A DNA stretch of 64,000 bases from Calliopsis andreniformis (taxonomy: Eukaryota > Arthropoda > Insecta > Hymenoptera > Andrenidae), in the NCBI RefSeq assembly GCF_051401765.1, contig NW_027480505.1, forward strand, positions 1,612,001 through 1,676,000, read 5' to 3'. The notes beneath the pieces are model-generated. The model had not been told where the DNA came from and did no database searches. It worked only from the letters and a program-made list of their open reading frames with translations. The stretch's first letter is position 1. Each line of letters opens with the position of its first letter. Positions 11,801-25,300 of the stretch are shown here, piece by piece. A program made the position numbers and the translations under genes.

Positions 11801-14800
11801 ACTGTTTGATCTGGTGGAGCAAAGCCCTAGAGTGAAGCCTAGGTTGCCTGGAACGTAGAAATGACCATCCCTTTCACACGGGTTGCAATTATTCCTGTTA
11901 TAGGATGGAAAGACTGTTGTATTTTTATTGTATTTTATACTTCAGGCGTTGACTTCTGAGGCCGTAGCTATTCGATGTGGTGGAAGAACGCCATACAGTG
12001 AAGCCTAGGTTGCCCGGAACGTAGAAATGACCATAACTTTCACACTGGTTGCAATTATTTGTTTTATACGATGGAAAAGCTGTTGTATTTATATCGTATT
12101 TTATGCTTCTGGCGTTGACTTCTTGGGCCCTAACTATTCCATCTGGTGGAACAACGCCCTAGAGTAAAGCCCAGGTTGCCCGGAACGTAGAAATGACCAG
12201 TACTTTCACACTGGTTGCAGTTATTCGTTTTATACAATGGAACAACTGTTCTATTTATTTTGCATTTTATGCTTCGGGCGTTGACTTCTAAGGCCCTAAC
12301 TATTCGATCTGGTGGAGCAACGCCCTAGAGTGAAGCCTAGGTTGCCCGGGAAGTAGAAATGACCATAACTTTCACACTGGTAGCAATTATTCGTTTTATA
12401 CAATGGAACAACTGTTCTATTTATTTTGCATTTTATGCTTCGGGCGTTGACTTCTAAGGCCCTAACTCTTCAATCCGGTGGAGCAACGCCTCAGAGTTAA
12501 GCCTAGGATGCCCGAAACGTCGAAATGATCATTACATTCGCACTGGTTGCAATTAGTCATGCTATACGATGGAAAAACTGTTGCATTTTTATTGTAGTTT
12601 ATGCTTCTGGCGTTGACTTCTAAGGCCGTAGCTATTAGCTGTGGTGGGGCAACGCCCTACAGTGACGTCTAGGTTGCCCGGAACGTAGAAATGACCATTA
12701 CTTTCACAATGTTTGCAATTATTCACTTTATACAATGGAAAAACTGTTGTACTTATATCGTATTTTATACTTCTGGCGTTGACTTCTTAGGCCCTGTCTG
12801 TTCGATCTGGTGGAACAGCGCCCTAGAATGAAGCCTAGGTTGCCCGGTACGTAGAAATGACCATTACTTCCACACTGCTTGCAAATTATTCCTGCTAAAC
12901 GATGGAAAAACTGTTGTATCTTTATTGCATTTTATGCTTCTGGCGTTCACTTCTTAGGCCCTAACTATTCGATCTGGTGGAACAACGGCCTAGGGTGAAG
13001 CCTAGGTTGCCCGGAACGTAGAAATGACCATAACTTTCACACTGGTTGCAACTATTCGTTTTATACGATGGAAAAACTGTTGCATCTTTATCGTATTTTA
13101 TGCTTCTGGCGTTCACTTCTTAGGCCCTAACTATTCGATCTGGTGGAACAACGCCCAAGGGTGAAGCCTAGGGTGCCCGGAACGTAGAAGTGACCATAAC
13201 TTTCACTCTGGTAGCAATTATTCGTTTTATACAATGGAAAAGCTGTTCTATTTATTTTGCATTTTATGCTTCGGGCGTTGACTTCTAAGGCCCTAACTAT
13301 TCGATCTGGTGGAGCAACGCCCTAGAGTGACGACTAGGTTGCCCGGAACGTCGAACGTACCATTACCTCCACACTGGTTGCAATTATTCCTGTTATACGA
13401 TAGAAAAGCTGTTGCATCTTTATTGCATTTTATGCTTCTGGAGTTGACTTCTTAGGCCCTAACTATTCGATCTGGTGGCGCAACGTCCTAGAGTGAAGCC
13501 TAGGTTGCCCGGAACGTAGAAATAACCATAACTTTCACATTGGTTACCATTATTCGTTTTATAGGATGGAAAAGCTGTTGTATTTATATCGTATTTTATG
13601 CTTCTGGCGTTGACTTCTTAGGCCCTAACTATTCCATCTGGTGGAACAAGGCACTAGAGTGAAGACTAGGTTGCCCGGAACGTAGAAGTGACCATTACTT
13701 CCACACTGTTTGCAAATATACATTATATACGATGGAAAATCTGTTGTACTTATATTGTAATTTATGCTACTGGCGTTGACTTCTTAGGCCCTAACTATTT
13801 GATCTGGTGGAGCACTGCCCTAGAGTGAAGCCTAGGTTGACCGGAACGTAGAAATGACCATAACTTTCACACTGGTTACCATTATTCGTTTTATACGATG
13901 GAAAAGCTGTTGTATTTATATCGTATTTTATGCTTCTGGAGTTGACTTCTTAGGCCCTAACTATTCCATCTGGTGGAACAACGCCCTACGGTGAAGCCTA
14001 GGCTGCCCGGAACGTAGAAATGACCAGTACTTTCACACTGGTTGCAGTTATTCGTTTTATACAATGGAACAACTGTTCTATTTATTTTGCATTTTATGCT
14101 TCGGGCGTTGACTTCTAAGGCCCTAACTATTCGATCTGGTGGAGCAACGCCCTAGAGTGAAGCCTCGGTTGCCCGGGAAGTAGAAATGACCATAACTTTC
14201 ACACTGGTAGCAATTATTCGTTTTATACAATGGAACAACTGTTCTATTTATTTTGCATTTTATGCTTCGGGCGTTGACTTCTAAGGCCCTAACTCTTCAA
14301 TCCGGTGGAGCAACGCCTCAGAGTTAAGCCTAGGATGCCCTAAACGTCGAAATGATCATTACATTCGCACTGGTTGCAATTAGTCATGCTATACGATGGA
14401 AAAACTGTTGCATTTTTATTGTAGTTTATGCTTCTGGCGTTGACTTCTAAGGCCGTAGCTATTAGCTGTGGTGGAGCAACGCCCTATAGTGACGTCTAGG
14501 TTGCCCGGAACGTAGAAATGACCATTACTTTCACAATGTTTGCAATTATTCACTTTATACAATGGAAAAACTGTTGTACTTATATCGTATTTTATTCTTC
14601 TGGCGTTGACTTCTTAGGCCCTGTCTGTTCGATCTGGTGGAACAGCGCCCTAGAATGAAGCCTAGGTTGCCCGGAACGTAGAAATGACCATTACTTCCAC
14701 ACTGCTTGCAAATATACATTATACACGATGGAAAAGCTGGTGCACTTATATTGTAATTTATGCTTCGGGCGTTGACTTGTAAGGCCCTAGCTATTCGATC

Positions 14801-14936
14801 TGGTGGAGCAACGGCCTAGAGGGAAGCCTAGGTTGCCCGCAACGTAGAAATGACCATAACTTTCACACTGGTTGCCATTATTCGTTTTATACATGGAAAA
14901 ACTGTTCTATTTATTTTGTATTTTATGATTTCGGCG

Positions 14937-16838
14937 TTGACTTCTAAGGCCCTTCCTATCCGATCTGGCGGAGCAACGCCCTCGAGTGAAGCCTAGGTTG
15001 CCCGGAACGTAGAAATGACCATAACTTTCACACTGGTAGCAATTATTCGTTTTATACATGGAAAAACTGTTCTATTAATTTTGTATTTTATGCTTTCGGC
15101 GTTGACTTCTAAGGCCCTACCTATCCGATCTGGCGGAGCAACGCCCTCGAGTGAAGCCTAGGTTGCCCTGAACGCAGAAATGACCATAACTTCACACTGG
15201 TTGCTATTATTCGTTTTATACGATGAAAAAACTGTTATATTAATATTGCATTTTATGATTCTGGCGTTGACTTCTTAGGCCTTAACTATTCGATCTGGTG
15301 GAACAACGCCCTAGAGTGAAGCCTGCGATGCCCTGAACGTAGAAATGATCATTACCTTCACGCTTGTTGCAATTATTCCTGTTATACGATGAAAAATCTG
15401 TTGTATTTTTATTGCATTTTTTCCTTCAGGCGTTGACTTCTAAGGCCGTAGCTATTCGATGTGTTGGAGCAACGCCCTAGAGTGACGCCTAGGTTGCCCG
15501 GAACGTAGAAATGACCATTACTTTCACAATGTTAGCAATTATTCACTTTATACAATGGAAAAACTGTTGTACTTATATAGTATTTTATTCTCCTGCCGTT
15601 GACTTCTTAGGCCCTGTCTGTTCGATCTGGTGGCACAGCGCCCTAGAATGAAGCCTAGGTTGCCCGGAACGTAGAAATGACCATTACTTTCACACTGTTT
15701 GCAAATATACATTATTTACGATGGAAACGCTGTTGCATTTATATTGTATTTTATGCTTCTGGCGTTGACTTCTTAGGCCCTAACTATTTGGTCTGGTGCA
15801 GCAACGCCCTAGAGTGACGCCTAGGTTGCCCGGAACGTCGAACGTACCATTACCTTCACACTGGTTGCAATTATTCCTGTTATACGATAGAAAAGCTGTT
15901 GCACCTTTATTGTATTTTATGCTTCTGGCGTTGACTTCTTAGGACCTAACCATTCGATCTGGTGGAGCAAGGCCCTAGAGTGAAGCCTAGGTTGCCCGGA
16001 ACGTAGAAATGACCATGACTTTCTCTCTGGTTACCATTATTCGTTTCATACGATGGAAAAGTTGTTGTATTTACATCGTATTTTATGCTTCTGGCGTTAA
16101 CTTCTTAGGCTCTAACTGTTCCATCTGGTGGAACAACGCACTAGCGTGAAGCCTAGGTAGCCCGGAACGTAGAAATGTCCATAACTTTCACTCTGGTATC
16201 AATTATTCGTTTTATACAATGGAAAAACTGTTCTATTTATTTTGCATTTTATGCTTCGGGCGTTGACTTCTAAGGCCCTAACTATTCGATCTGGTGGAGC
16301 AACGCCCTAGAGTGACGCCTAGGTTGCCCGGAACGTCGAACGTACCATTACCTTCACACTGGTTGCAATTATTCCTGTTATACGATGGAAAAACTGTTCT
16401 ATTTATTTTGTATTTTATGCTTCGGGCGTTGACTTCTAAGGCCCTAACTATTCGGTCTGGTGGAGCAACGCCCTAGAGTGCAGCCTAGATTGCCCGGAAC
16501 GTAGAAATGACCATAACTTTCACACTGGTTGCTATCATTCGTTTTATATGATGGAAAAACTGTTGTATTTATATTGTATTTTATGCTTCTGGCGTTCACT
16601 TCTTAGGCCCTAACTATTCGATCTGGTGGAACAACGGCCTAGGGTGAAGCCTAGGTTGCCCGGAACGTAGAAATGACCATAACTTTTACACTGGTAGCAA
16701 TTATTCGTTTTATACAATGGAAAAACTGTTCTATTTATTTTGTATTTGAAGCTTCGGGCGTTGACTTCTAAGGCCCTAACTGTTTGATCTGGTGGAGCAC
16801 CGCCCTAGAGTGAAGCCTAGGTTGCCCGGAACGTAGAA
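14937..16838 (+). repeat. HOR family A, truncated copy A3 (~11.5 monomers)
   Basis: It repeats A1 1-1902 at an offset of 14936 with few substitutions. It includes the gctatcattcgttttatatg variant near 16530, which A1 has near 1600 but A2 lacks, so A3 is closer to A1 than to A2. It stops inside a monomer at about phase 76-80, where family B begins without loss of register. The frame at 16294-16476 is identical in translation to those at 1358 and 9158 and is not a gene. Confidence 0.93.
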
Positions 16839-19800
16839 ATTACCATTACCTCCAACCTGTTTGCAATTATTCGTTTTATACGATGGAAAAACTGTTGTAT
16901 TTATTTGGTATTTGCTGCTTCTGGCGTTGACTTCTTAGGCCCTAACTATTGGATCTGGCGGAAGAACGCCGTAGAGTGAAGCCTAGGTGGCCCGGAACGT
17001 AGACGTGACCATATCTTTCACACTGGTTGCAATTATTCCTGTTATATCATGGAAAAACTGTTGTATTTATATTGTATTTCTGCTTCTGGCGTTGACTTCT
17101 AAGGCCTTAACTATTTGATCTGGTGGAGCAACGCCCTACAGTGAAGCCTACGTTGCCCGGAACGTAGAAATAACCATAACTTTCACACTGGTAGCAATTA
17201 GTCGTTTTATGCGAAGGAAAAGCTGTTGTATTTATATTGTATTTTATGCTTCAGGCGTTGACTTCGTAGGCCCTAACTATTCGATCTGGTGGACCAACGC
17301 CCTAGAGTGAAGCCTAGGTTGCCCGGGATGTAGAAATGACCATAACTTTCACACTGGTAGCAATTATTGGCTTTTCACATGGAAAAACTGTTCTATTTTT
17401 TTGTATTCTATGCTTCTGACGTTGACTTCTAAGGCCGTAGCTATTCGATGAGGTGGAGCAACGCCCTAGGGTGAAGCCTAGGTTGCTCGGAACGTAGAAA
17501 TGACCATAATTTTCACACTGGTTGCAATTATTCCTTTTATACAATGGAAATGCTGTTGTTTTTATATTGTATTTTCTGCTTCTGGCGTTGACTGCTTAGG
17601 CCCTAACTATTCGATCTGGTGCAACAACGCCCCAGAGTGAAGCCTAGGTTGCCCGGACCGTAGAAATGACCATTACTTCCACACTTTTTGCAAATATACA
17701 TTATATACGATGGAAAAGCTGTTATATTTATATTGTATTTTATGCTTCTGGCGTTGACTTCTAAGGCCCTAACTCTTCGATCTGGTGGAGCAACGCCTCA
17801 GGGTTATGTCTAGGATGCCCGAAATGTCGATATGATCATTACTTTCGCACTGGTTGCAATTAGTCATGCTATACGATGGAAAAACTGCTGCATTTTTATT
17901 GTATTTTGTGCTTCTGACGTTGACTTCTAAGGCCGTAGCTACTAGATATGGTGGAGCAACGCCCTAGAGTGACGCCTATGTTACCCGGAACGTAGTAATG
18001 ACCATTACTTTCACAATGTCTGCAATTATTCATTTTATACGATGGAAAAACTGTTGTACTTATATTGTATTTTATCCTTCTGGCGTTGAATTCTAGGTCC
18101 CTAGCTATTCGATCTGGTGGAGCAACGCACTAGAGTGAAGCCTAGGTTACCCGGAACGTAGAAATGACCAGTACTTTCACACTGGTTGCAGTTATTCGTT
18201 TTATACAGTCGAAAAACTGTTCTATTTATTTTGCATTTTATGCTTCTGACGCTAACATCTAAGGCCGTAGCTATTCGATGTGGTGGAGCAACTCCCTAGA
18301 GTGAAGCCTAGGTAGCCCGGAACGTAGAAATGACCATCATCTTCACACTGTTTGCAAATATTTATTCGATACGAAGGAAAAGCTGTTGTATTTATATTGT
18401 ATTTTATGCTTCAGGCGCTGACTTCGTAGGCCCTAACTATTCGATCTGGTGGACCAACGCCCCAGAGTGGAACCTAGGTTGCCCGGAACGTGGAAATGAC
18501 CACTGCTATCACACTGGATGCAATTATTCATTTTATACGATGGAAAGAGTGTTGCATTTATATTGTATTTTATGCTTCTGGCGTTGACTTCTAAGGCCGA
18601 AGCTGCTAGATGTGGTGGAGCAACGCCCTAGAGTGACGCCTAGGTTGCACGGAACGTCGAAATGACCATCATCTTCACTCTGGTTGCAATTATTCCTGTT
18701 ATACGATGGAAAAACTGCTGCATTTTTATTGCATTTTATGCTTCGGGCGTTGACTTCTAAGCCCATAGCTATTCGATGTGGTGGAGCAACGCCACAGAGT
18801 GAAGCCTAGGTTGCCCGTGACGTAGAAATGACCATCACTTTCACACTGGCTGCAATTATTCCTGTTATAGGATGGAAAAAATCTTTTATCTTTATTGTAT
18901 TTTATGCTTCGGGCATTGACTTCTATGGCCCTACCTATTCGATCTGGTGGACCGCCGCCCGAGAGTGAAGCCTAGGTTGCCGGGAACGCACAAACGACCG
19001 TTACTTTCACCATGTTTGCAATTATTCATTTTATACGATCGAAAAACTGTTGTATTTATGTTGTATTCTATGCTTCTGACGTTGACTTCTAAGGCCGTAG
19101 CTATTCGATGAGGTGGAGCAACGCCCTAGGGTGAAGCCTAGGTTGCTCGGAACGTAGAAATGACCATAATTTTCACACTGGTTGCAATTATTCGTTTTAT
19201 ACAATGGAAATGCTGTTGTTTTTATATTGTATTTTCTGCTTCTGGCGTTGACTGCTTAGGCCCTAACTATTCGATCTGGTGGAACAACGCCCTAGAGTGA
19301 AGCCTAGGTTGCCCGGACCGTAGAAATGACCATTACTTTCACACGTTGTGCAAATATACATTATATACGATGGAAAAGCTGTTATATTTATATTGTATTT
19401 TATGCTTCTGGCGTTGACTTCTAAGGCGCTAACTATTCGATCTGGTGGAGCAACGCACTAGAGTGAAGCCTAGCCTGCTCGGAATGCAGAAATGTCCATA
19501 ACTTTCACACTGGTTGCAATTATTCGTTTTATACGATGGAAAAGCTGTTGTATTTATATTGTATATAATGCTTCTGGCGTTGACTTCTTAGGGCCTAACT
19601 ATTCGATCTGGTGGAGCAACGCCAAAGAGTGAAACCTAGGTTACCCGGAACGTGGAAGTGACCAGTATTTTCACACTGGTTGCAGTTATTCCTGCTATAC
19701 GATGGAAAAACTGTTGCATCTTTACTGTATTTTATTCTTCTGGCGTCGACTTCTAAGGCCCTAATTAGTCGATCTGGTGGAGCAACGCCCTAGAGTGAAG

Positions 19801-22310
19801 GCTAGGTTGCTCAAAATGTAGAAATGTCCATAGCTTTCACACTGGTTGCAATTATTCGTTTTATACGATGGGAAAACTGTTGTATTTATTTTGTATTTTA
19901 TGCTTCTGGCGCTGACTTCTTAAGCCCTATCTATTGGATCTGGTGGACCAGCGCCCTACAGTGAAGACTAGGTTGCCCGGAACGTAGAAATGACCAGTAC
20001 TCCCAAATTGTTTGCAATTTTTCATTTTATACAATGGAAAACCTGTTGTATTTATATCGTATTTTATGCTTCTTGCGTTGACTTCTAAGGCACTCACTAT
20101 TCGATGTGGTGGAGCAACGCCCTAGAGCGAAACCTAGGCTGCCCAGGACGTAGAAATGACCATTACTTTCACACTGGTTGCAATTATTCGTTTTATACGA
20201 TGGAAAAGCTGTTGTATTTATATTGTATTTTATGCTCCTGGCGTTGACTTCTAAGGCCTTAACTATTGGACCTGGTGGAGCAACGCCCTAGAGTGAAGCC
20301 TTGATTGCCCGGAGCGTAGAAATGACCATTACCTTCACTCTGGTTGCAATTATTCCTGTTATACGACGGAAAAACTGCTGCATTTTTATTGCATTTTATG
20401 CTTCGGGCGTTGACTTCTAAGGCCGTAGCTATTCGATGTGGTGCAGCAACGCCCTAGAGTGAAGGGTAGGTTGCCCGGAACGTAGAAGCGACCATTACTT
20501 TCACACTGTTTGCAATTACTCATTCAATCCGATGGAAAAGCTGTCGTATTTTTATTGTATTGTCTGCTTCTGGCATTGACTTCTAAGGTCCTAGCTATTC
20601 AATCTGGTGGGGCACGGCCCTAGAGTGAAGCCTAAGTTGCCTGGAACGTAGAACATACCATTACCTTCACACTGGTTGCAATTATTCCTCTTATACGATG
20701 GAAAAACTGTTACATCTTTATTGTATTTTATGCTTCCGGCGTTGACCTGCAAGGCCCTATCTATTTGCTCTGGTAGAGCAACGCCCTAGAGTGAAGCCTA
20801 GGTTGCTCGGAATGTAGAAATGTCCATAATTTTCACACTGGTTGCAATTATTCGTTTTATAGGACGGAAAAGCTGTTGTACTAATATTGTATTTTATTAT
20901 CTAGGCGTTGACTCCGTAGGCCCTAACTATTCGATCTCGTGGAGCAACGCCCTAGAGTGGTACATAGGTTGCCCGGAACGTAGAAGTGAACATTACCTTC
21001 ACACTGTTTGCAAATATACATTATATACGATGGAAAAGCTGTTGTATTTATATCGTATTTTATGCTTCTGGCGTTGACTTCTTAGGCCCTAACTATTCCA
21101 TCTGGTGGAACAACGCCCTAGGGTGAAGCCTAGGCTGCCCGGAACGTAGAAATGACCAGTACTTTCACACTGGTTGCAGTTATTCGTTTTATACAATGGA
21201 ACAACTGTTCTATTTATTTTGCATTTTATGCTTCGGGCGTTGACTTCTAAGGCCCTAACTATTCGATCTGGTGGAGCAACGACCTAGAGTGAAGCCTAGG
21301 TTGCCCGGGATGTAGAAATGACCATAACTTTCACACTGGTAGCAATTATTGGCTTTTCACATGGAAAAACTGTTCTATTTTTTTGTATTTTATGCTTCGG
21401 GCGTTGACTTCTAAGGCCCTAGCTGTTCGATCTGGTGGAGCAACGCCCTAGAGTGAAACCTAGGTTACCCGGAACGTAGAAATGACCAGTACTTTCACAC
21501 TGTTTGCAGTTATTCCTGTTGTATGACGGAAAAACTGTTGCATCTTTATTGCATTTTATGCTTCTGGCGTTGACTTCTAAGGCCCTAACTATTCGATCTG
21601 GTGCAGCAACGCCCTAGAGTGAAGCCTAGGTTGCTCGGAACGTAGAAACGACCATTACCTTCACACTGTTTGCAATTATTCATTTTACACGATGGCAAAG
21701 CTGTTGTATTTATATTGTATTTTATGCTCCTGGCGTCGACTTCTAAGGCCGTAGCTATTCGATGTGGTCGAGCAACGCCCTAGAGTGAAGCCCAGGTTGC
21801 CCGGAACGTAGAAATGACCATTACCTTCACACTTGTTGCAATTATTCCTATTATACGATGGTAAAGCTGTTGTTTTTATATTGTATTTTATGCTTCTGGC
21901 GTTGACTTCTAAGGCCCTTGCTATTCGATCTGGTGGAGCAGCGCCCAGGAGTGAAGCCTGGGTTGCCCGGATCGTACAGATGACCATTACTTTCACACTG
22001 TTTGCAATTATTCATTTTATACGATCGAAAAACTGTTGTATTTATATTGTATTCTATGCTTCTGACGCTGACTTCTAAGGCCGTAGCTATTCGATGTGGT
22101 GGAGCAACGCCCTAGAGTGAAGCCTAGGTTGCCCGGAACGTAGAAATGACCATTACTTTCACACTGTTTGCAAATACACATTATATACGATGGAAAAGCT
22201 GTTGTATTTATATTGTATTTTATGCTTTGGCGATGGCTTCTAAGGCCGTAGCTATTCGATGTGGTGGAGCAACGCCCTAGAGTGAAGCCTGGGTTGCCCG
22301 GAACGTAGAA
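16839..22310 (+). repeat. HOR family B, copy B1 (33 monomers)
   Basis: The marker attaccattacctccaacct at 16839 recurs at 22311, giving a period of 5472 bp. From about 17480 to 21065, B1 matches B2 at 5308 bp, one monomer less, because B1 has an extra monomer near 17331-17496. B1 also contains an internal copy: about 17402-17775 resembles 19062-19435 at 1660 bp (10 monomers). Bases 21065-21400 are A-like. Open frames such as 18330-18587 (plus) and 18533-18766 (minus) overlap on opposite strands and reappear in B2, B4 and B5; they are by-products. Confidence 0.9.
21065..21400 (+). repeat. A-like two-monomer segment inside B1
   Basis: At about 21065 B1 leaves its match to B2 (B2 continues differently at about 26373). 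It instead follows the A1 segment around 3160-3340: ccatctggtggaacaacgcc, then gcctaggctgcccgg, then atacaatggaacaactg. The second monomer ends with the rare attggcttttcacatgg variant also seen at about 17370. The switch is in register, as expected for gene conversion or unequal exchange between the two HOR families. Confidence 0.78.
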
Positions 22311-25300
22311 ATTACCATTACCTCCAACCTGTTTGCAATTATTCGTTTTATACGATGGAAAAACTGTTGTATTTATTTGGTATTTGCTGCTTCTGGCGTT
22401 GACTTCTTAGGCCCTAACTATTGGATCTGGCGGAAGAACGCCGTAGAGTGAAGCCTAGGTGGCCCGGAACGTAGACGTGACCATATCTTTCACACTGGTT
22501 GCAATTATTCCTGTTATATCATGGAAAAACTGTTGTATTTATATTGTATTTCTGCTTCTGGCGTTGACTTCTAAGGCCTTAACTATTTGATCTGGTGGAG
22601 CAACGCCCTACAGTGAAGCCTACGTTGCCCGGAACGTAGAAATAACCATAACTTTCACACTGGTAGCAATTAGTCGTTTTATGCGAAGGAAAAGCTGTTG
22701 TATTTATATTGTATTTTATGCTTCAGGCGTTGACTTCGTAGGCCCTAACTATTCGATCTGGTGGACCAACGCCCTAGAGTGAAGCCTAGGTTGCCCGGGA
22801 TGTAGAAATGACCATAATTTTCACACTGGTTGCAATTATTCGTTTTATACAATGGAAATGCTGTTGTTTTTATATTGTATTTTCTGCTTCTGGCGTTGAC
22901 TGCTTAGGCCCTAACTATTCGATCTGGTGGAACAACGCCCTAGAGTGAAGCCTAGGTTGCCCGGACCGTAGAAATGACCATTACTTCCACACTTTTTGCA
23001 AATATACATTATATACGATGGAAAAGCTGTTATATTTATATTGTATTTTATGCTTCTGGCGTTGACTTCTAAGGCCCTAACTCTTCGATCTGGTGGAGCA
23101 ACGCCTCAGGGTTATGTCTAGGATGCCCGAAATGTCGATATGATCATTACTTTCGCACTGGTTGCAATTAGTCATGCTATACGATGGAAAAACTGCTGCA
23201 TTTTTATTGTATTTTGTGCTTCTGACGTTGACATCTAAGGCCGTAGCTACTAGATATGGTGGAGCAACGCCCTAGAGTGACGCCTATGTTACCCGGAACG
23301 TAGTAATGACCATTACTTTCACAATGTCTGCAATTATTCATTTTATACGATGGAAAAACTGTTGTACTTATATTGTATTTTATCCTTCTGGCGTTGAATT
23401 CTAGGTCCCTAGCTATTCGATCTGGTGGAGCAACGCACTAGAGTGAAGCCTAGGTTACCCGGAACGTAGAAATGACCAGTACTTTCACACTGGTTGCAGT
23501 TATTCGTTTTATACAGTCGAAAAACTGTTCTATTTATTTTGCATTTTATGCTTCTGACGCTAACATCTAAGGCCGTAGCTATTCGATGTGGTGGAGCAAC
23601 TCCCTAGAGTGAAGCCTAGGTAGCCCGGAACGTAGAAATGACCATCATCTTCACACTGTTTGCAAATATTTATTCGATACGAAGGAAAAGCTGTTGTATT
23701 TATATTGTATTTTATGCTTCAGGCGCTGACTTCGTAGGCCCTAACTATTCGATCTGGTGGACCAACGCCCCAGAGTGGAACCTAGGTTGCCCGGAACGTG
23801 GAAATGACCACTGCTATCACACTGGATGCAATTATTCATTTTATACGATGGAAAGAGTGTTGCATTTATATTGTATTTTATGCTTCTGGCGTTGACTTCT
23901 AAGGCCGAAGCTGCTAGATGTGGTGGAGCAACGCCCTAGAGTGACGCCTAGGTTGCACGGAACGTCGAAATGACCATCATCTTCACTCTGGTTGCAATTA
24001 TTCCTGTTATACGATGGAAAAACTGCTGCATTTTTATTGCATTTTATGCTTCGGGCGTTGACTTCTAAGCCCATAGCTATTCGATGTGGTGGAGCAACGC
24101 CACAGAGTGAAGCCTAGGTTGCCCGTGACGTAGAAATGACCATCACTTTCACACTGGCTGCAATTATTCCTGTTATAGGATGGAAAAAATCTTTTATCTT
24201 TATTGTATTTTATGCTTCGGGCATTGACTTCTATGGCCCTACCTATTCGATCTGGTGGACCGCCGCCCGAGAGTGAAGCCTAGGTTGCCGGGAACGCACA
24301 AACGACCGTTACTTTCACCATGTTTGCAATTATTCATTTTATACGATCGAAAAACTGTTGTATTTATGTTGTATTCTATGCTTCTGACGTTGACTTCTAA
24401 GGCCGTAGCTATTCGATGAGGTGGAGCAACGCCCTAGGGTGAAGCCTAGGTTGCTCGGAACGTAGAAATGACCATAATTTTCACACTGGTTGCAATTATT
24501 CGTTTTATACAATGGAAATGCTGTTGTTTTTATATTGTATTTTCTGCTTCTGGCGTTGACTGCTTAGGCCCTAACTATTCGATCTGGTGGAACAACGCCC
24601 TAGAGTGAAGCCTAGGTTGCCCGGACCGTAGAAATGACCATTACTTTCACACGTTGTGCAAATATACATTATATACGATGGAAAAGCTGTTATATTTATA
24701 TTGTATTTTATGCTTCTGGCGTTGACTTCTAAGGCGCTAACTATTCGATCTGGTGGAGCAACGCACTAGAGTGAAGCCTAGCCTGCTCGGAATGCAGAAA
24801 TGTCCATAACTTTCACACTGGTTGCAATTATTCGTTTTATACGATGGAAAAGCTGTTGTATTTATATTGTATATAATGCTTCTGGCGTTGACTTCTTAGG
24901 GCCTAACTATTCGATCTGGTGGAGCAACGCCAAAGAGTGAAACCTAGGTTACCCGGAACGTGGAAGTGACCAGTATTTTCACACTGGTTGCAGTTATTCC
25001 TGCTATACGATGGAAAAACTGTTGCATCTTTACTGTATTTTATTCTTCTGGCGTCGACTTCTAAGGCCCTAATTAGTCGATCTGGTGGAGCAACGCCCTA
25101 GAGTGAAGGCTAGGTTGCTCAAAATGTAGAAATGTCCATAGCTTTCACACTGGTTGCAATTATTCGTTTTATACGATGGGAAAACTGTTGTATTTATTTT
25201 GTATTTTATGCTTCTGGCGCTGACTTCTTAAGCCCTATCTATTGGATCTGGTGGACCAGCGCCCTACAGTGAAGACTAGGTTGCCCGGAACGTAGAAATG

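Larger units (their letters stand above)
7801..14936 (+). repeat. HOR family A, copy A2 (43 monomers)
   Basis: The opening 7801-9394 repeats A1 1-1594 at an offset of 7800, and 12467-14936 repeats A1 5331-7800 at an offset of 7136. Between them A2 has about 18 monomers where A1 has about 22. The A2 middle is built from the same monomer types in another order, with one block repeated inside it. The net change of four whole monomers, in register, is what unequal crossover between misaligned copies produces. Frames at 8375-8632 and 9158-9340 are satellite by-products; the latter is identical in translation to those in A1 and A3. Confidence 0.92.

Noticed and set aside
18330..18766. Overlapping plus-strand (18330-18587) and minus-strand (18533-18766) frames recurring at 23638, 35586, 37246 and 49029
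   Set aside because: They lie on opposite strands of the same satellite, contain no recognisable domain, and recur only where the B unit recurs. The cysteine and aromatic richness comes from translating tgttgtatttatattgt-like sequence.
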